A DNA stretch of 64,000 nt from Echinometra lucunter (GCA_029962745.1 CM057154.1:32612424-32676423), one strand, 5' to 3'. Shown: positions 25,250 through 37,800, counted from the stretch's first letter. Translations and numbers: made by a program. Notes: generated from the letters alone by a model not told the origin.

Positions 25250-25737
25250 AGGCATTGGCTAACATTGTTATGATTTTTTAAAAATCTCATTTTGTTACTT
25301 AAAAATGGGATAAACATTAGGGTTATAGTGTAAAAATACCATTGTGAAAGTTTCAGAGCATAATATCCACAGGAAGTATTTTTAAATATTAGAAATGTGA
25401 ACCAATGTTTGAAAAATATACGAGGGTCGGTTGCATAGACCCAACGTAAGGAGTGCGCATGCGCACATGACTCAACGGACCGCACTGTGTGTATTGACGT
25501 ATCACGCGGCGGAAGGCAAGTAACGGTATTTTTGAATTCGCGCAAACGGTCCTCTTAGTTCAGTGTCTCTCGAGACGAAAGCTAATAAAATCGCGGTTTG
25601 CGTCTAACTTACAGCTTTTCCTTCCAAATTATGGTTGGTTTCAGGGTTTTTGAGTATAAATACAAGTACTCATACACATGTTTCATCTTAGTTTGAGAAT
25701 TTTTTAAATCAGCTGCTCACAAAGTTAGCCAATGCCT
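25250..25737 (-). mobile_element. TTAA-flanked MITE, family 1, copy 2
   Basis: 488 bp between TTAA sites, with exact ends AGGCATTGGCTAAC and GTTAGCCAATGCCT. Near-identical to the reverse complement of 9808-10294. Inserted in the first copy of the local duplication; the second copy keeps the empty site at 26522-26525. Confidence 0.9.
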
Positions 25738-25796
25738 TTAACAGAATAAAAAATGAAAAATCTTAGAATTAGAAGTTATTGAAATATAAAAAATTA

Positions 25797-25803
25797 TACA
25801 TAC

Positions 25804-25876
<73 letters not shown>
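25797..25876. repeat. (AT)n microsatellite
   Basis: Long AT run in the first duplicated segment. Confidence 0.95.
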
Positions 25877-25880
<4 letters not shown>

Positions 25881-25984
25881 ACACTTCACTGACGCGATGG
25901 TGATGAAAAAAAGAAATCCACTGGAATGTGATGACAGATATTCCACAATGGTGAAACATGTGATTCCTCAACAACACAGCTTAA

Positions 25985-26472
25985 AGGCAGTGGCTAACTT
26001 TGTGAGTAGCTGATTTAAAAAATTCTCAAACTAAGATGAAACATGTGTATGAGTACTTGTATATGTACTCAAAAACCCTGAAACCAACCCTTATTTGGAA
26101 TGAAAAAAGTGTAAGTTAGACGCAAACGGCGATTTTTTTATCCTTCGTCTCACGAGACAATCACTAAGAGGACCACTTTGGTTGAATTTGAAAATGCCGT
26201 TATGTGCCTCCCGCCGCGTGATACGCCAATACACACAGTACGGTAAGGTGAGTCATACGCGCATGCGCACTCCTTATGCCTATTCTGTGCAACCGACCCT
26301 CGTATATTTTTCAAAGATTGGTTCACATTTTTTATATTTAAAAATATTTCCTGTGGATATTATACTTTGAAACTTTCAGACTAGTATTTTTACACTATAA
26401 CCCTTATGTTTATCCCATTTTCAAGTAACAAAACAAGATTTTTTAAAATCATAACAATGTTAACCAATGTCT
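25985..26472 (+). mobile_element. TTAA-flanked MITE, family 1, copy 3
   Basis: 488 bp between TTAA sites, more diverged than the other two copies (left end AGGCAGTGGCTAAC, right end GTTAACCAATGTCT). Lies at the junction of the duplicated segments. Confidence 0.85.
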
Positions 26473-26575
26473 TTAAGTGGGCTTGTAGCAGATAATACTG
26501 ACAGATTCCAACAGATTAAGGTTAACAGAATAAAAAATGAAAAATCTTAGAATTAGAAGTTATTAAAATATAAAA

Positions 26576-26576
26576 A

Positions 26577-26626
<50 letters not shown>
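26576..26626. repeat. (AT)n microsatellite
   Basis: Shorter AT run in the second duplicated segment, the counterpart of 25797-25876. Confidence 0.95.
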
Positions 26627-26631
<5 letters not shown>

Positions 26632-27649
26632 TCACACTTCACTGACGCAATGATGATGAAAAACAGAAATCCACTGGAATGTGATGACAGATATTCCACA
26701 ATGGTGAAACATGTGATTCCTCAACAACACAGCTTAACAATGCAAAACTTTTGGTACAAAACTACATCAGTGTCAGCCTAAAGGGTAGAATTTATTTTCA
26801 TTTCTTTCACTGACTATTCTTAATCAACATCACAAAAATGGAACATCCTCATGCCCTCTCCCCATCCCCTCCCCCCTCACCATGCAGTGTCCGCACATTA
26901 TTTTTTCACTATGAAGCAACCTTTAAATGTTAACTGACAATCTTTAGGTATAGGCCTGCATCAATTGTTTTCACTACAAATAGGAAGAAAAGATGTAAGC
27001 TGTAAGTGGGGTTAACTTCTTTTGACATCTTACTCCAAGTGGGGTAGGAATTTGAGTTCAGCATTAAAAAAATGTTTACATACATACAATACAATTCTAA
27101 ACTCCTGTGAAGAAAGGATCAATTTTGCTCCAGCTGCACTAGACGGATCTGTGCACTTCTTGGAATAAAATGAAAGTACATGTAAATTTGACAGAGGGGC
27201 CCACTTTTTAATCTAGAGTTTCCATCTTATGTCATATTGTGTTATCAATATGATATAACATAACAGGGTAACATTGCCCTTTCTCAGATAAGCTGATCTG
27301 GAAAAAAGTTGGCAAACACACAAATGAACAAATCAGACTTACCAAAATAAAATTAGGGGCCTATACAGTAAGGAAGAATAATACATGGAAATGTTGACAT
27401 TATTTCACTGTAGTAGTTTGACCTGTAAAATCATTAATCTTTTGGGGGACAACTTGTCAAGAGGTAATCAGTCATATGTTGATCAAAATGATGTATAAAT
27501 TGCACAAAAATGCTGGTTTTTTAAATGCAATTTCATCTTCTCCGGATTTTTCCAAATATTTGGTTTTTTTTCAATATATTTATATTAATTGATTTCAATA
27601 CTTCACATTTTCTATTTTTTTCTCTGCATCTTTTAAAATATCTATCCAT

Positions 27650-28260
27650 CTATCACTATCTCTCTCTCTCCCTCCCCCTTTCCATGTCCTCATCTCTTTC
27701 TTCTCTCTACCTTTATCTCTCCCTCTCTTCCTCTCCTTTCTCTCTCTCTCTCTCTCTCTCTAACTGTAGATTAATATGTTCAGTTTATTTCCAATTAGAA
27801 AATAATATCACATCCTTTTTCTACCTCATACAAGGCTTCTATTCTTTCTCCTTTATATCTCACAGTCCTCTGTCTGCATGTGTCTGTGTGTGTGCCCTGT
27901 CTGTCAGCAGGCCTGTGTCTGCTGTTTGTCTTTTAGTCACCCAGAGTTCATAACATTGTTTCTTCCTTCTCTTTTATACCCTCCTGACTTATTTCTATCT
28001 CATTTGATATCTCTCCAACTTATTGTTTACCATATCTAAAATTATTTCCATTACAATTCTGTTATCCTCTTATATCACGTATCATATTATCAATTATATT
28101 ATTAATTTGTCAGTCGCTCTCTGTCTCTCTCTACCTCTCTCTCTTCCTTTCTCTATTTCAATGTCTCTTCATCTTGCAATCTTTCTCTAGACATTTCTTT
28201 CTTTCTCTTATGCTTTCTTGTCTCACCCTCTTACCCCCCCCCCCTCTCTCTCCATAACGA
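27650..28260. repeat. CT-rich low-complexity region
   Basis: Interrupted polypyrimidine with several pure TC runs and a poly-C run. Open frames here are artefacts. Confidence 0.85.
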
Positions 28261-29842
28261 GGCCCATATTTCTCTATCCCCCCACCCCTATCATACATGT
28301 CAGCACCCCACCCTCATGCCAGCTGTTAGGATATCATTCATTACAACACCCTTTTAATAGAAAAAAAGGTTACCCTAACCTTTCCCTATTCATACATCTA
28401 TCAATCAATACTCGATATAATTCAAATCCTACTCACAATTCAACTATTTAACATGGATCCATCTTATATAGAACCTCTACTCGCCTCTTCCTAGATACAT
28501 AAATCTATCCACCTAGTACCCAATACACTTCAAATCCTATCCATAAATACATCATTCACAGCTTAACTCCATTCAGACATTAAACATGCATGAAGATCTA
28601 TCCAAGGAAAAAAATAGCCTCTTCCTACTTCAAAATCTACCTATCACGGCTCAGTACAATTCTGTCAATAAAATGGATTTAGTTACCACACAAAAAGTAC
28701 AAATATACAGGGGGTAATCTATAGATTAATAGTATGGAAACCTATCACTCATTAAAGATTTATTACAGACTTAAAATCATTCAATAAAGATCTATAAAGA
28801 ACCACTGATCACAGTCCCTGCATGCAGATGAAAAAATGCACCATAAAATAATTTGTAATTCATCATATTAGTACATCATAACATGGACAATGCAAACTAG
28901 TTTGTCCCAAGCGTTACTGACAAGATCTAATATTTCTAATGATTGCACTAAGAAAACGGCCCTACCGGAGCTGGGATGTGTATGAAAGATGAAGCAAATG
29001 AAACAAAATGATATATTTAAGGTCAATCTAATGATGAAGGGTTTGATAGCACACACCAATAAAGACTATATTTAACATTTCTTAAAGTAACACTATCACT
29101 GTATAAAACCCCACAATAGCTTCCATTTGATACTTTATTCCTTATACATGTATATCAAGGAAAAAGGTTTGGGATTTTGTTATAAAGTATAAAATATTTT
29201 CTTATAATTTTCTTTATATTTAGCAACTTTAATTGCAAATGTCTCACGTTTACCAAATGGGATCTATTTACTGGCTTTTGATATCAAACTCTTCACATTT
29301 TGATAACTCATTCTTGTTAATAAATGGGGCATCAAATGTATACCTAGGACTTGCCCAAACACAAAACCCTAAAATATAGTTTGACTTCATAATCAGCCCG
29401 ATAAAATCAAAATTGGATTTGAATAACCCTTCCTTTCAAGCAGACACTGAACAGCAGACACACTCTCTAATCCTGCAGAGCTTTGTTGTGGCTACAAGGT
29501 ATATACAAAGATTATTCATATAGGATGGGAGGAGTTAAGACAGGGATCAAACTAGATACAAAGAGATGGACATCAGAAAATGACTACTCACACTCACTGG
29601 ACACCCCCATCTTAATCCATGTACACACGATCCATATACACAAGAAAAGATTCTTTAAAAGTTCCTTACAGAGCCCTCCCCCCCCCCAAAAAAAAAATAA
29701 AGCCCCAACTTTTAACTGTGGTTTGATATCATGCAAGATGAATTATATTTCCACTCAAGTAATATATTTCAATGCTTTATGCTACATCCATGCAGCAAGC
29801 AGACCCACATTTGCACATTGTTCTGTGCTTTGATGTTATATG

Positions 29843-29907
29843 TTCGGAGCCAGGAGGGCATCAAGTCCGTTTAAAATGATATGAGTTAACGTCCTTCTGG
29901 CTCCGAA
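29843..29907. repeat. Hairpin family, copy B
   Basis: Arms TTCGGAGCCAGGAGG and CCTTCTGGCTCCGAA pair over 15 bases with one G-T wobble. The outer CGG/CCG pairs differ from copies A and C but remain paired. Confidence 0.75.
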
Positions 29908-31925
29908 GAGACGAGTGTCTTTTGACAAATAGTACAATGTTGAATCAACATCTAAGATTCATCACTTCTACCATACATATTTTGAGGCCCATGTGGTTTT
30001 GCCTGTTCGAATGTGAGATACTTCTTTTGTGAACTCTTGTACATGATCAAGACAAAAAAAATTCATGTGGGTAGAGAGAGTGGAAGAGAGGAACTAGTGA
30101 AGGGGAGGGAAAAGTTGAATGTTTACCCTTGTGACTGTATGAGTAAGAGGAAGGTTAATAAGTTGGGAGACAATAGCTTCTGACATACTGTGTACCTTTA
30201 GGAGTCCCCCTCTGCCAGGGACAGTTGCCATGGATACAGCACTACCTCAATATTAAAAAGCACATGGAAAAAAAATGTGTTCATGTGTTGTATGTTTCAG
30301 CATGGGTTGATATACTTTAAATAAACTTTGCCCATAATGATTAAAATCACTGAATCTTTAACACAATAAAACTACTTTTTAAAAATCAACTTAAGGCAAC
30401 TTCAATAGCCCTGTCTATCACCTTTAGAAATCTATGCACATTAAAATGGCTTATTACATAATCTGAACAGGATTAGTATGGGCAGTACAATACGCTTTCG
30501 AAATTGCACTCGAGTTGATATTTTGAAAGTATTTTTTTTATCATGTTCTTTTTAGCATAAGAGCAGAATCAATCAATTATTATACAACTTTATTTTCTAA
30601 CATTTTGCATTTTGCAGATTTACCCAAGTATCGGGTGAGACAATTCATGTAACTTAGAAAACCTTACCTATTTTTGCCTGTCTGTGATTTTTGTCAATTG
30701 ACACTGTTCATTGGATCTTCTGACTAAATTCTTAACTCTGCATTATTTTGCACTGGCTATAATCAAATAATAGACATGCCTACAATTTCACATCCATGGT
30801 TCTACAGATGCACAGCAAGAAACTTGTTACCCTTTGAGCCAAAGGTTGGCTAAATTTTGCTCCTCCTAGGTAGGTATCTAAAATCATATTACATCTAATT
30901 CAAAACATTTTTGTTTTTTGTACTCTTTCAAATAATCAGATTCCAAATAGATGAAAGTTAAAAGCATCGTAGCCCCAAGCTAAACAGGTCAACTTCTGAC
31001 CGACTTCTACAAATTTAGATCACTCACATGTCACAGCCAATTTATCCTTGTCACCTAAACTTTATATTCACAGAAACTAACTCAAAAAGTTTTCAAACTT
31101 TTCCAAACTTATCCCCCTAATATTCTTCATAAAATTGTTGCAGCAAATGGATTCACATTTGAATGCAGACCAAGATGGAATAGATATACAAGAATGTTCC
31201 CAATATATTTCAAATGATTATAATTTTGACTTATAAGAGTCTGTATTTTACTTCAAGTTTTAGCATTCAGGAATGTACACCGGTACTTAAATTATTTGTT
31301 GGATATTATCAGGAAGGTTTATCTAAAATTAGCTAAATATCAACTAAAAATAAATTTATTAATAAAATGGGCCAAAAACTTTATAGGAAACAACTTGAAT
31401 GTGAAATTATGTCTGAAATGATTTGCATGATACTTTGTGAATGATCAAAAGGTAAAAGGGACAAAATACCCCCCTCCCCCCTCTCTCATAGTTTTATGAC
31501 TTTGAATCATAATTGTATAAAACACTTTTGCTCAATCCACTACCTGTTGTTATATACCTACATGGACATGTACATATGATTACTCATCACACAGTCAAAC
31601 CAGGCAAGTGGACCAGGCAAGCCAAGTGAGTGAGACATTCTATTTACCCAGCCTATCTAAAGCACCTCTCATAGGAGTGAGATTTACATTCCACAATACA
31701 AGATAACAACTGTCGGAAACAAACAAATCAGAATGAACTGGACTAAAGTGCTTTATTCTTTGCACTATTTCAGGAAATCAAACAGGTCTGTTAGATAATC
31801 AATCAGTACCAGTGGAGTTAATTGATTATGAACATGGACATCCTAATCTATCTATCTTCCAGGACACTAAGGGCATGTGCTTTTCTTCCTTTTTATTCAT
31901 GTACAGTAAATGGATAATAATGGTA

Positions 31926-32023
31926 ATGATGATGATGATGATGACGATGACGATGACGATGACGATGAAGATGACAATGACGATGAGGATGACGATGATG
32001 ATGATGATGATGATGATGATGAT
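31926..32023. repeat. (GAT/GAC)n repeat
   Basis: About 32 GAT, GAC, GAA and GAG units. Poly-Asp open frames here are low-complexity artefacts. Confidence 0.93.
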
Positions 32024-32501
32024 AAAGTAATAATATTAAACTGCACTCATTTTGCATATATCACAAGTATGTCTCTATGTACACCGACAAAGAGAATAGG
32101 AGGAAGCGATAGAGAAGAGTGAAAAGAGATATGCATAGCACACTCCCTAAAGTAGACAGTAGATACTGAATATTGTTCTAAAAAAGAAAATGTCTTAAAA
32201 TCTGCATTAAAGCTGGAAAGAACACAACCCATAGAATTCTGTATTTATTTGTGTGGTTGTTCTTTTTGTTATGTAGAGGATGAATGAATGAATGAAATTG
32301 GATTTCTGCCATGATTTTTTATAAATAAAAAATCTATTAAATATTTGGTTGACAGTCCTGCCTGAAAATTAAATTATTTGAATCCCAAAATAACAATGAC
32401 TAATAAATCACATCCACATATTTACAAAACATGACCCTGAGCTGAAGTACAGAATATATTCATAAATGAATATGAGAAAGCACAGAAACATTTCAACTTA
32501 C

Positions 32502-32620
32502 AGGTTTGATGCTTGACTCGAACTCTTGTGTTGTTGCCAGTCCCCTACTATTATTGCTATTGGTGTTGCTACTGTTGTTATTGTAGCTGGGGGAGTTGCT
32601 GGTTCTTGCAAGAGGTGAGG
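32502..32620 (-). CDS. Smoothelin-like exon 4: Asn/Ser-rich linker
   Basis: A 119-nt exon with acceptor TTTTGTTACTACAG before 32620 and donor AAACCT/GTAAGT after 32502. It enters in phase 1 and leaves in phase 0. Encoded residues begin SPLARTSNSPSYNNN, run through an Asn/Ser repeat, and end LATTQEFESSIKP. The Asn/Ser run is encoded by AAT/AAC/AGC/AGT codons, an impure trinucleotide repeat. Both flanking junctions agree in phase with exon 3 and exon 5. It is also in phase with the candidate micro-exon and with the GC donor of the long acidic exon, so this may be the first exon shared by both isoforms. Confidence 0.72.
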
Positions 32621-33011
32621 CTGTAGTAACAAAAAAATTAAAAACTGAATTAGGTATCATCACTAATGGGAATAAAAGTGGCATTCAACATTTTAACTTA
32701 TTTACACATGACTAAATTTCCATATTTGAATTCATTTCTTCAGTTGTTGCTCCAACTCTAAAATGCATGAATTTATTATGAAAGTTCTAAAAAGATAAAA
32801 GAATTCTTAAACTTTGTTTAGAACAACACAATACCTTGTAGAAATGCTTTTAAAAACAGATGTAGCAAACATGACTATAATCTTAACATTAAGTTTGCTA
32901 TAGACCAGTCTTTAATCTTGCTTCTCTTTTGAAGACAGTAATACACTGAAATCCTAATATAGTCCAGTCCATAAAACTTCTCTGTATATCATAGAAGATG
33001 CATCCATTTAA

Positions 33012-33795
33012 AGGAGAATGAAACCCAGACATCAGGGCTGGTATTCTGAAAATCGTGTTATCTTTTGTCTTATCTTCACTGTGTTAATTGTCATAACAAA
33101 TTTAAAATGCGTACTTATGGTTGGTATTAACTGCGCAAATGACCAGCACACAAGACAAAAGTGTGCGATGTGAGCTAATTGCGTATGCTATATCTAATTT
33201 CAAAGACAACACGATTTTCAGAATACTGGCCCAGTGTGCTTGCAGTGAATGAAGAAGAACAAGAAAGAATAAACAGTGAAAGTTTGAGTAAAATTGAACA
33301 ATCTGTTTAAGAGTTGTGAATTTTGAAAGTTTAAGTAAATCATTATTATGGGCATCCTTTAAGTTGGCAACTCCACGAGCATCTGTGATGTCATGTAGGA
33401 CAACTCTCCATTCATTTTATACACAGAATTTAACATTTTGTTCATTTTCAAGAATTATAGAATGTATTTTGATTTACTGTTTGAGTATGAGATGGCTACA
33501 TCAATTCTGCATGCATTTGGGGAAGAATTATGTTGATTCCTGACTTACAATGTCATATAAATCTCTCTTTTTTAAAAATTATGTACAAAATGAATACAGA
33601 GTTGTCCACAATGACATCATAAATGCTGGCAAAGTTGCCAACTTTAAGGATCACCATAACACGGATTTGTTTACAATTTCAAAATTTACAACTCTTGAAC
33701 AGATTTTCTGATTCTGCTCAAACTTTCACTGTTTACTCTCTCTTGTTCATCTTCATTTACTGGAAGCACACTAATGCCTGGGTTTCATTTGTCCT
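33012..33795. mobile_element. TTAA-flanked foldback element
   Basis: 784 bp between TTAA sites. Long inverted arms of about 200 bp: the left starts AGGAGAATGAAACCCAG, and the right ends CTGGGTTTCATTTGTCCT. Inner arm blocks also match in reverse (AACAGTGAAAGTTTGAG; AAGTTGGCAACT). The left arm is interrupted by the element at 33035-33232. No coding capacity. Confidence 0.82.
33035..33232. mobile_element. Short MITE nested in the foldback element
   Basis: About 198 bp with inverted ends: GTATTCTGAAAATCGTGTT on the left and AACACGATTTTCAGAATAC on the right, bounded by GGGCTG and CTGGCCC. It is absent from the right arm of the host element, so it arrived later. The target duplication is unclear, perhaps CA. 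Confidence 0.8.
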
Positions 33796-34261
33796 TTAAC
33801 TATTATTTCAAACTATTATTTCATTTCTAATCTATTTTGCATGTCATTCAAATAAAAAAGAGTTTTGTCATTTTTCATGCAACATGCCAAAGAAAATCTA
33901 AAAACAGAGCATCCAACCCCTTTAATCTCTAACATGATTGTTTCAGAGCTTCTTTGTTTCTTTACTTGTTTTGTTTCAGAACTCTTAAGAAATGATACTT
34001 CATATTACATGTACAGGTGTAGGTCTAAAATCACTCTCACACTTTTCTATTAAGACATTGGTGTCTTTGAAGGAGGTATGGATTTGAAATCTTAGGGCCT
34101 GTTTGCATTATTTTCAGACGGGGGGGGGGGGGGGGAGATCAAGATTTTTGGGACCAAGTGTCCAAGGCACTTGTTAGTGTTAAGTCCTAGCCATATTAGT
34201 GATAATGTTCAATATTACAGACAATGGGGTAGTAATGTTCAATGTTGCAATGGGGTAGACT

Positions 34262-34560
34262 GTTTGATTTGATTTGATTTGATCTGATTTGATTTGATTT
34301 GATTTATTCAGATTCCACATTTACAATGACATTACAACAATATGTACAAGTATATACAAACACTGCAACATAGGGAATACATGAACAAGGTATAAAAAGG
34401 TGACAAAATGAAAAGTGGAGGGATCTACTAAAAGCTTAGCTTGTGTGATGCAGATCCCCTAATTGAACAGTAATATGACAATGTAAATTATGAAAAATTT
34501 AGTTTTAGTTTAATCATTCAAAGAAATTATTAGAGAGGGAGAAAAATAGTTAATACACAG
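34262..34560 (-). mobile_element. Possible 3' end of a non-LTR retrotransposon
   Basis: On the minus strand the segment ends GGAATCTGAATAAATCAAAT and continues as about seven TCAAA units. This is a polyadenylation-like signal plus pentamer tail of the kind seen in CR1/L2-type elements. No coding remnant is recognised. Confidence 0.45.
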
Positions 34561-34839
34561 ACTGTTCATACACTAAAAATTGGGTTCTGCTACAGCAGGG
34601 ACAATGTGGAGGGTGATTGCCTCTGAAGCCATTGATTTCTATCACATTTCATTTCCCCACACACCTATCATATCCCCTACCCTTCCTGTGTCCTCTTGTT
34701 CACTTCCTGGAACCCCCCCCCCCCACTGCCCATGCTTCCTTACCCCCCTCATATGCAATTCCCATAGTGCACCTCTCTGATACAGGCTATTTTTCATCTT
34801 CTCCTTTTTATACTCTTCCCTCCATCCCTTTCTATACAT

Positions 34840-35190
34840 CTCTTCTCCTTTCTCTCTCTCTCTCTCTATCTGCTTTGTCCCTTTTCTGAAATTATATCTC
34901 TGCTTGTCTGCCCTCTCCCTCTCTCTTCCTTGATACTCTTTATCCTGACATTTCTTATATCTACCAGTATCTGCCTCTCTCTCTTTCTCTCTTTGTCTGC
35001 TCCTCTTTTTCTCCCTTTCTCCACATTTCTCTTCTTCTTTAATTTTATCCCGTTTCAATTTTCTCTGCCGGTCTGTCCGTCTGTTTCTTTCTCTTCTTCT
35101 TTAATTTTATCCTGTTTCAATTTTCTCTGTCTGTCTGTCCATCTGTTTCTTTCTCTCTCTCTCATTCTCTCCATCTCTTAAGTTCTATTT
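34840..35190. repeat. CT-rich tract with a 62-bp tandem duplication
   Basis: Polypyrimidine region. A unit starting AATTTTATCC at 35041 repeats at 35103 with few changes. Confidence 0.85.
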
Positions 35191-35675
35191 CCTCTCATCT
35201 CTATGTGGCTCTTTCATCTCTCTTTCCATCCCACACTCTGTTTCAAAGAATGTCCACCTTTCAATAAGTTTGGATCCTAATTTCCTCTCCCAGGACTCTG
35301 TGAATGTCAGAGAGGTCGCTGTCGGCATGCCGTCTATTGACATGAAATTGACTTTTCAAGAATGACAAGAACTTGGATATTGACACTCCAAATACATCAC
35401 AGTGTTCATTTCACACACAGTTCCCATGTCGTTCTATCAATCTACAGAACCCCTCATGTCAAAAGTTAGTCCCTGATGATTTTGTCACAACTTTCCTTGA
35501 CATAACACTCTTTTTGAAGATAAAATTAGGGCAGGAAGAGAGAGAATGCACTTAACTACTTGCATTTTATTGAAAATTTTAAAATAAAAACAAGCCTAGA
35601 TTCAATACTTCACAGTGTTAACTGGTCATCTCCAACATTTGGTATAACAACACAAAATGAATTTTCAATTATTAC

Positions 35676-35718
35676 CTGCAATTTCTGTTAGATATTCAAT
35701 GTAGTTTGATTTTAATTT
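35676..35718 (-). CDS. Candidate 43-nt micro-exon
   Basis: A good acceptor (GTTTATTTTCAG) and donor (TTGCAG/GTAATA) bound 43 nt. Only one phase is open, and it encodes KLKSNYIEYLTEIA plus one base. It enters in phase 0 and leaves in phase 1. The final G combines with CC of the exon at 32620 to make Ala. It cannot follow exon 3 (phase 1) but could follow exon 2 (phase 0), replacing the second smoothelin repeat, or the phase-0 donor at 40216 in the long acidic exon. An open frame of 14 codons is not in itself significant, so this is tentative. Confidence 0.4.
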
Positions 35719-36702
35719 CTGAAAATAAACACAGGTTTTCAGATAAAATTACAGACTATACTCCTTACAGTTACATCACAATATACTAAAATGAAAAACA
35801 TATATTGAAACAAAAATATCTTATTTCATGCCAAATATAGACTATTAACGACAACTGCAAATGCTTATAATAGAGAATTATCAATTTCCTTGCTTTCTGA
35901 CCACCAAAAGACAATATCATGCAGAAGGAATATGTTATGCAAAGAAAATGATTGAAATTCGACTAAACTTTTAATATACTTCTACTCTATGTCACTTTTC
36001 CTAAAACATTACTTGAATTTGGTTTTATTCAACACTACAGTTACCAATGTATGCATCTTCTTTTATAAGTATATGGACATAATAGCAAATTCAAATTATG
36101 TCTGCCACAAATTTCATCATAGTTTTACCATATGCAGTGTGCCTAAATTAATGTGTGAATTCCCGTTAAAGTTATAGTTAGTTATATAGATGCTAAAAAT
36201 AGCGCCTGAACATTGGAATAACATTTTTATACAATAATCTTTTTAAAAAATGGGTAAATGTTCATACAATAGGGAACCTAAAGCCATATCTCTTGCATAT
36301 TTTTGGCTGGGTTTATATTCCCCTTCATAGTCTGAAAGCTCATTAAAAAAGAGCTTAAGTAATTAGCACCTGATCATATGACTTCCTACTTGATGTCAGT
36401 GTAAGGGGGTCAAATAGCACAGGGGCCACACCTAACTCCTGTAACTTAAAGGAGATATTAAAAATCTTACCAAAATCCTGCCTACCGACACAGCTTGCAA
36501 TTCGTAGAAGGAAGAATCAACCTTTAAATCAGTTTTGTTTTAATTGTCAAAACCACTTGAATCAGGGAAGAAGCTGTTTTTTCCCATAAAGCAGACAAAT
36601 GTCAAAGACAATAGAAAACTTTGACAAACAGTACAATGTATGTATGCATGTATAGTATGAGAATATAGACTATACACATTTGTGATCAAGCTTTCATGAT
36701 TA

Positions 36703-37354
36703 AATTTGTCTGTTTTCACGAAGTGACGGATGAGTACTTAACTTTAAAAAAGTTAGTTTTGAGTAAATCGCTTTCAAAGTTTCAAACCTCAATCTCAACC
36801 TCTTTAATGTATGAAGGGTGAATAAATTTTATATCCTCGTATAGGGCATATTCTGGATAATGTTCATTACCAATCATTTGTATATTCCTTTTATATTTTA
36901 GAAGAAAACGAGGTGTAAACAATGCCATCATTTCGTGAAAACAAAAAATTCAAGGTCCCACTGTGATTTTGTTTTCATGAAGTGACGATCTCAGCCGCAT
37001 GCGTGTTAAGCAAATGGCATTTTATGAGCGCGCATCTGACCTAATTGTGCGCGATCACGTATTCAAAGCGAAGATGCGTCTTTTATTTTTTTCACAAAGT
37101 GACAGAACTCAGCCGCACACGTAAAACATACGGGGCGGCTGAAAGCCATCACTTCGTGAAAACAAAAAAATCCTTTTACTAGGTATTTTCTTGTTGACGT
37201 CATTGCCATACTTACGTAATAAGACATCATTACGGTCTGAAACTCTGTGAGGTTCAAGATGTTAGTGAAAGATGTCCAAAAATGAAAAAAACTCAAAATT
37301 GAAAAATCTGCGATTTTCCTCGTATCCGTCACTTCGTGAAAACAGGGACGAATT
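36703..37354. mobile_element. Inverted-repeat element with six internal motif copies
   Basis: 652 bp with ends AATTTGTCTGTTTTCACGAA and TTCGTGAAAACAGGGACGAA-TT. The motif TTTTCACGAAGTGACGG or its reverse occurs about six times (near 36712, 36926, 36971, 37089, 37148 and 37328). It contains CpG-rich sequence unlike its surroundings. No coding capacity. Confidence 0.7.
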
Positions 37355-37364
37355 GTATAACTTT

Positions 37365-37407
37365 CTTTCCTTTTCTTTCTTTCTTTCTTTCTCTCTCTCT
37401 CTCTCTT
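37365..37407. repeat. TTTC/TC microsatellite
   Basis: Runs of CTTT then TC units directly after the 36.7-kb element. Confidence 0.9.
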
Positions 37408-37594
37408 CAAGTAACTCTGCTAACATGAATATTATATAAATATCAAATATGAAACTAGAATTATACATATAAAAAGAATACTTAAAAAGTCAAAAGGCTT
37501 ATATAATTAATGAGATACACTGCATTTCCTACTACAAATATATGAAGAGTTTATGTGCAAAAGCTGATAGATGCCATTTTTGAACATTTTAGAG

Positions 37595-37800
37595 TAAGGT
37601 CTGTTATACAGTACAAAATAATACTTTTCAAATGATACACCGCTCATTATATATCAAGGTATATTTTTGAAGTTATGGTCAAAAGTAGCATAATCTTTCA
37701 TATTAGTTCCTTTATTTTTGTTGATCTTTAATTGCAAATATCTCAATTTGACAATGCAAGGATATATCAGTTTTTGCATTCGAAATCTTCATACACTGTA
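37595..37800. repeat. Dispersed AT-rich repeat, copy 3
   Basis: Matches the copies near 5.6 and 10.5 kb (CAGTACAAAATAATACTTTT; GAAGTTATGGTCAAAAGTAG; ATCTCAATTTGACAA). Confidence 0.6.

Larger units (their letters stand above)
25203..26737 (+). repeat. Tandem segmental duplication with TTAA elements
   Basis: About 260 bp of host sequence (starting GGGTTTGTAGCAGATAAT, with an AT microsatellite, ending CAACACAGCTTAA) occurs twice, at 25203-25984 and 26478-26737. The first copy is enlarged by the MITE at 25250-25737, and a second MITE sits between the copies. Confidence 0.85.
24073..32501 (-). other. Intron between exons 4 and 5
   Basis: 8429 bp. It contains the family-1 MITE pair and the duplicated segment at 25.2-26.7 kb, long AT and CT tracts, a hairpin copy and a GAT/GAC repeat. 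No exon recognised. Confidence 0.7.
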
